Shown piece after piece: positions 63,501 through 64,000 of a stretch of 64,000 nucleotides of DNA. Origin of the DNA: G963667975 sp963677395. Its GTDB lineage: Bacteria; Bacteroidota; Bacteroidia; Bacteroidales; G963667975. The stretch's first letter is position 1. Every line of letters starts with the position of its first letter. Both the position numbers and the translations under genes were made by a program. The notes beneath the pieces were generated by a model that saw only the letters and a program-made list of their open reading frames with translations, was not told the DNA's origin and ran no database searches. The DNA lies in assembly GCA_963677395.2 (NCBI GenBank), contig OY781965.2, positions 558,001-622,000 on the forward strand. The letters are read 5' to 3'.

Positions 63501-64000
63501 TTCAACTTTTATAAGACAATTTGTTGAAGGAGTGTTAGGAACGTTCCATGTATAGGTGTTGTTGGAAATACTGGTGTAAGATGCAATTGTATTCCAGCTT
63601 GTTCCGTTATTTAACGAATAGTAGATATTGTAATATCCTGAAACATTGTTCGATGCCCAGGTTATGTTTGTAGGCGTCGGATTAACAATAGAAATGCTTG
63701 CAGCCCAGCCTGTGTAGGAATAACTACTTGAACTCCATACAAAAGTTAATTGTCCTGTTGGATTTGAAGCAATAACCGTTCCCGGGCTATAACTACTGTA
63801 ATATGTTCCAATGAGTGGAGCACTGGTATTTGGTCCGTTATAGATATATAACCTGTCATTGGAGTTGTAGGTGCTAAAAGTGCTGAAATCGAAACGAAGC
63901 ATAGTTCCTGGAATAACCGGAGTAAACGTTTTGGTATAGCTTTCATATGAGCTATAGTTTCCGGAAGAACCACCTGCATCGTAAAAATATCCGGATGAGG
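54552..64000 (-). CDS. Giant T9SS cargo: CUB and Kre9/Knh1-like repeats, Ig-like repeats, dockerin-like and cohesin-like domains (start outside window)
   Basis: At least 3148 residues; the frame is open to base 64000, so the start lies beyond the window. The visible protein has 21 Kre9/Knh1-like repeats of about 85-95 residues (TxPNGGExWxxG ... ITWxAG ... YSxNNGxxW), three of which enclose a CUB-like domain (SSGYFYDAGGSSGNYS ... LYIYNGP). Then come five Ig-like repeats with FCxGDSVxLTSS, a carboxypeptidase-regulatory-like stretch (ISGQVKSEDNQAIKGVALT), a two-loop dockerin-like motif (NGISTLDIILMQRHIL and DVNQSGSVTTMDIILTRRMI), a cohesin-like domain (STIVIPIKVKDFNQISGYQY) and a T9SS type A sorting domain (DQNYPNPFTLSTEISFRI). 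No catalytic domain is seen. It is upstream of the three-cohesin gene in one operon. Confidence 0.88.
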   Translation of the reverse strand, partial: SSGYFYDAGGSSGNYSSYESYTKTFTPVIPGTMLRFDFSTFSTYNSNDRLYIYNGPNTSAPLIGTYYSSYSPGTVIASNPTGQLTFVWSSSSYSYTGWAASISIVNPTPTNITWASNNVSGYYNIYYSLNNGTSWNTIASYTSISNNTYTWNVPNTPSTNCLIKVEDGDNTCKFDISNANFTIVAATPYLLTPNGGESIFAGTSRTITWSNASYLTSNVSIDYSINNGQSWNTIIASTPNNGSYTWAVPNSPSTQCLVRVSELGNPVQKDSSDAVFSILPYITVTAPNGGNILEGCNNYTIRWTTGGTSGTFAIEYTSDNGITWNAINSSYATSSTNATYTWSTMPNVSLPNCKVRVRDVSDITKSDISDSSFALTQTSNIQVLTPNGGEIWQGWGTYNILYSTSGTTSSVKIDYSLNNGTTWNNITTSTSGGSYAWTVPNTPATSCLIKVEDYSNSCKTDQSNAIFTIIPAARQLTAPNGGETWLAGKTQSITWTAGSFLSSYVKIDYSIDSGANWLPITSSTSNSGSYNWILPNNPTVKALVRVSETNNPANYDISDNVFTLAPFITLTSPNGGENYLGCEIKTVSWTAGATSGQYTIQYSTDNGTSWNTIIQSYSTSATNCTYSWTVNNVTSVTCLLRVFDLFDASKTDQSNGSFTITGTNNVILNSPNGSENWKVGNTYPIQYVLSGPTTTAKISYSTDNGLNWTAITSSTSGGNYNWSIPNTISTTALVKVEDKTNACNFDQSNAVFTIVPHITITSPNGGEYLYGCNSQSITWTAGGTSGIYKIEYSTNNGQSWNTIINSYSSSSINSSYNWGVLPNVSSSNCLIRITDVSNPARTDVSDVNFTMVASSNIVLMTPNGGENWKAITSTSSGGSYLMSNTPVTTSSGYFYDAGGSSGNYSTYESYTKTFTPAIPGAMLRFDFSTFNTYTSNDRLYIYNGPSTSSPLIGSYYSSYSPGTVIASNPTGQLTFVWNSNSYTYTGWAATISVVNPVPTNITWASNNVSGYYNIYYSINNGTTWNTIADYVSISNNTYNWNVPNTPSTNCLIKVEDGDNTCKFDISNANFTIVAATPYMLTPNGGESIFAGTSRTITWSNASYLTSNVSIDYSINNGQSWNTIIASTPNNGSYTWAVPNTPSNQCLVRVSEVGNPVQKDSSDAVFSILPYITVTAPNGGNILEGCNNYMVRWTTGGTSGVFNIDYTSNNGTSWNTIISNYSTSSTNATYTWATMPNISLPNCKIRVRDAGDATKSDISDSTFSLTQTSNVQVLAPNGGEIIQGWNTYDILYATSGSTSSVKIDYSLNGGSTWTNIVSSTSGGTYSWNLPNSPSATCLIKVEDYSNSCKTDQSNAVFTITPAPRQLTAPNGGETWLAGKTQSITWTSGSFLSSYVKIDYSIDSGANWLPVVASTSNSGSYSWTIPNTPSIKALVKVAEANNPANFDLSDNVFTLAPFITITSPNGGENFLGCESKTIAWTAGATNNHYLIQYSTDGGNNWNTIISDYSTTAVNCTYTWVVPNTVSSTNCRIKVSDLFTPSKTDISDASFSISQVTNALLLTPNGGESWKVGTTQQIKYTTSGPTTAVKLYYSTDNGINWTAITTSTSGGTYNWSVPNAPSNTALIKVEDKNISCNADQSDAVFVIEPHVTITAPNGGEVLYGCRSYDITWFAGGTSNYYKIEYSTNNGTTWNSIVNNYYSTSITNTYSWSVIPNLNSSNCLIRVSDANNSSKFDLSDAYFTITNTNDIILFTPNGGEQWQSTVGANANAGSYNMSNVAVTTSSGYFYDAGGSSGNYSYNEYYVKTFTPEIPGNMLKFEFTSFSTYNSNDVLYIYNGPSTSSSLIGTYYSSYSPGTIIASNPTGQLTFRWSSDGSSISSGWAATISSVSSTPNTINWAASNTSNYYNLYYSTNSGNTWNTIVTDYYTTGTSYQWAVPNTPSATCLVKIEDADNTCKNDLSNNTFRIIAANPTVISPNGTETWYEFESHDITWSSATFLTTNVVIEYSADSGQSWNMIASVTPNDGSYTWTIPQTDNPLTKCLVRVSEFGNTAVNDMSNVVFKLSPTIRITSPNGDNGAASWRGCTQSTITWAAGTSSRYNIDYSINNGASWTSITSNYTNSNANVTYSWSIPNTPSNQCLVRVTDYDNSIKVDVSDSTFTISPTITLLQPNFGGSIQAGTTYNIKWTADGTSNYYDIDYSTNGGNTWTNIAFNYYTTNGTYAWTVPSTLSSNCMVRVTDNVSYCKTDKSDYVFTITSAQQVITLTNPNGGEVISGCAPYTINWTNSGTSQNYVLEYSVNGGTSWNTIASNYTTTSNSYNWNVPNISSNNCIIRVKDGVNNAIYDLSDASFSITQAVSATITANKPLTFCMGDSIMLTSNSNSGNLWSNGMTTQSITVYNSGSYTVSVNNGSGCSSTSAPKVVTVNPLPTAPVITANGSTQICSGNSVQLSSSYASGNKWLPNGQTTQHINAGNTGSYTATYTDANGCSSTSNPVNVTVTPLSAAPAVTTSGSTTFCAGDSVILTSSIFTGNIWNPGNLTTPSITIKNSGSYSVTIGNGCSASSTPVVVTVLPSPANPLVTANGPTTFCAGGNVTLTSSYQSGNQWIPNDEISKSITVNTSGSYAVRVLGGNGCPAYSTPVNVVVNQIPAVPTAGSNSPVPLNGSLLLTASTIPNATYAWTSTTGFTSSIQNPVIANATSALDGTYFVKATVFGCESPSASVTVSVANATSMATISGQVKSEDNQAIKGVALTLSGATGNQNMVTTSNGLYSFDVTASNSYTISPSKNNDSVPDNGISTLDIILMQRHILNVAPFNSPYKVIAADVNQSGSVTTMDIILTRRMILHTSNFFPGNKLWAFAGSDLSFPNPGNPFPFSESRIINNAFTSGNLDFIGMKLGDVNNSWSNTISKSSSGILNFYTDGMNVSTGSTIVIPIKVKDFNQISGYQYTLNWNPAVLELQNMNNVALENYFGNQQANAGKLAVMWSTELASGITLNDGTTLFELVFKVIGIQGDLANIKLNSSLTRSEGFNWQLNSLNPEFELTSPLVINSAIGIEEQENQGYCLDQNYPNPFTLSTEISFRIPTEQKVEFAIYNTIGEEIYSTSTIYPAGRNKLIWNGTNVQQKQLSNGTYFIRMKAGNFQSMRKLTITR
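56945..64000 (-). repeat. Kre9-like repeat array with a 2.67-kb super-repeat
   Basis: 21 units. The CUB-containing unit recurs with its MLRFDF/MLKFEF start at 63902, 61235 and 58562, that is 2667 and 2673 bp apart; each super-unit holds one CUB-interrupted unit plus seven plain ones. The third super-unit is shortened and more diverged. Confidence 0.85.

Overview
The window reads as a chromosome segment from a Bacteroidota bacterium, probably a polysaccharide- or glycoconjugate-degrading member of or near the Bacteroidales. The evidence is: several promoters of the Bacteroidota type (TTG, about 19-20 bp, TAnnTTTG) in front of genes and a tRNA; five C-terminal domains of the type IX secretion (T9SS) sorting kind; lipoprotein signals; and Bacteroidota-style families (GH92, FucP-type sugar permease, DUF2795). 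No phage or plasmid backbone is visible. Both window ends cut through large secreted-protein genes.

Layout. 1-4.7 kb: the tail of one T9SS-exported protein and a complete gingipain-like C25 peptidase, closed by a perfect 46-bp palindromic terminator. 4.8-5.8 kb: a membrane-anchored SRPBCC/GyrI-like protein. 5.8-11.2 kb: an AT-rich accessory stretch with a tandem methylglyoxal-synthase-like protein, an 889-aa DUF4365-type nuclease-like protein, and non-coding DNA with palindromes and probable mobile-element remnants. 11.2-13.8 kb: a secreted transglutaminase-like protein with a thioredoxin-like tail. 13.9-24.2 kb: a glycan-use cluster on the minus strand (LacI regulator, GH92 alpha-mannosidase, EamA permease, GH29 alpha-fucosidase, GH20 hexosaminidase, FucP/NagP-type permease), suited to taking N-glycan-like chains apart into mannose, fucose and GlcNAc.

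24.8-32.5 kb: housekeeping genes (SdiA-regulated-like propeller, DUF2795 protein, cobalamin adenosyltransferase, LolD-like ATPase, Rrf2 regulator, RfbA, polyprenyl diphosphate synthase, PurF) and a tRNA-Lys/tRNA-Pro pair. 32.7-40.5 kb: a TetR-controlled efflux operon with an acyl-carrier-like protein that lacks the carrier serine, a lipoprotein adaptor, an RND pump fused in frame to its TolC-like outer-membrane factor, a 70-aa protein and a GT4 glycosyltransferase. TetR-operator-like sequences lie both before tetR and before the operon. 40.8-42.9 kb: DUF302 protein and a C69 dipeptidase. 42.9-47.2 kb: a degraded zone with an IS5-type transposase remnant, a frameshifted lipoprotein gene partly overlapped by a long inverted repeat, a MORN-type lipoprotein, a GNAT acetyltransferase and an orphan T9SS sorting domain.

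47.2-64.0 kb: two giant, adjacent, co-directional T9SS cargo genes. One (at least 3148 residues, start outside the window) carries CUB domains inserted in Kre9/Knh1-like repeats, Ig-like repeats, a dockerin-like motif, a cohesin-like domain and a sorting domain. The next (2441 residues) has three N-terminal cohesin-like domains, 18 Ig-like repeats of 90 residues, a PKD domain and a sorting domain. The pairing of cohesin-like and dockerin-like modules in a T9SS-exported pair, with young higher-order DNA repeats, is the most striking system here: possibly a self-assembling surface or matrix scaffold. The tandem MGS-like/DUF4365 stretch is the second candidate.
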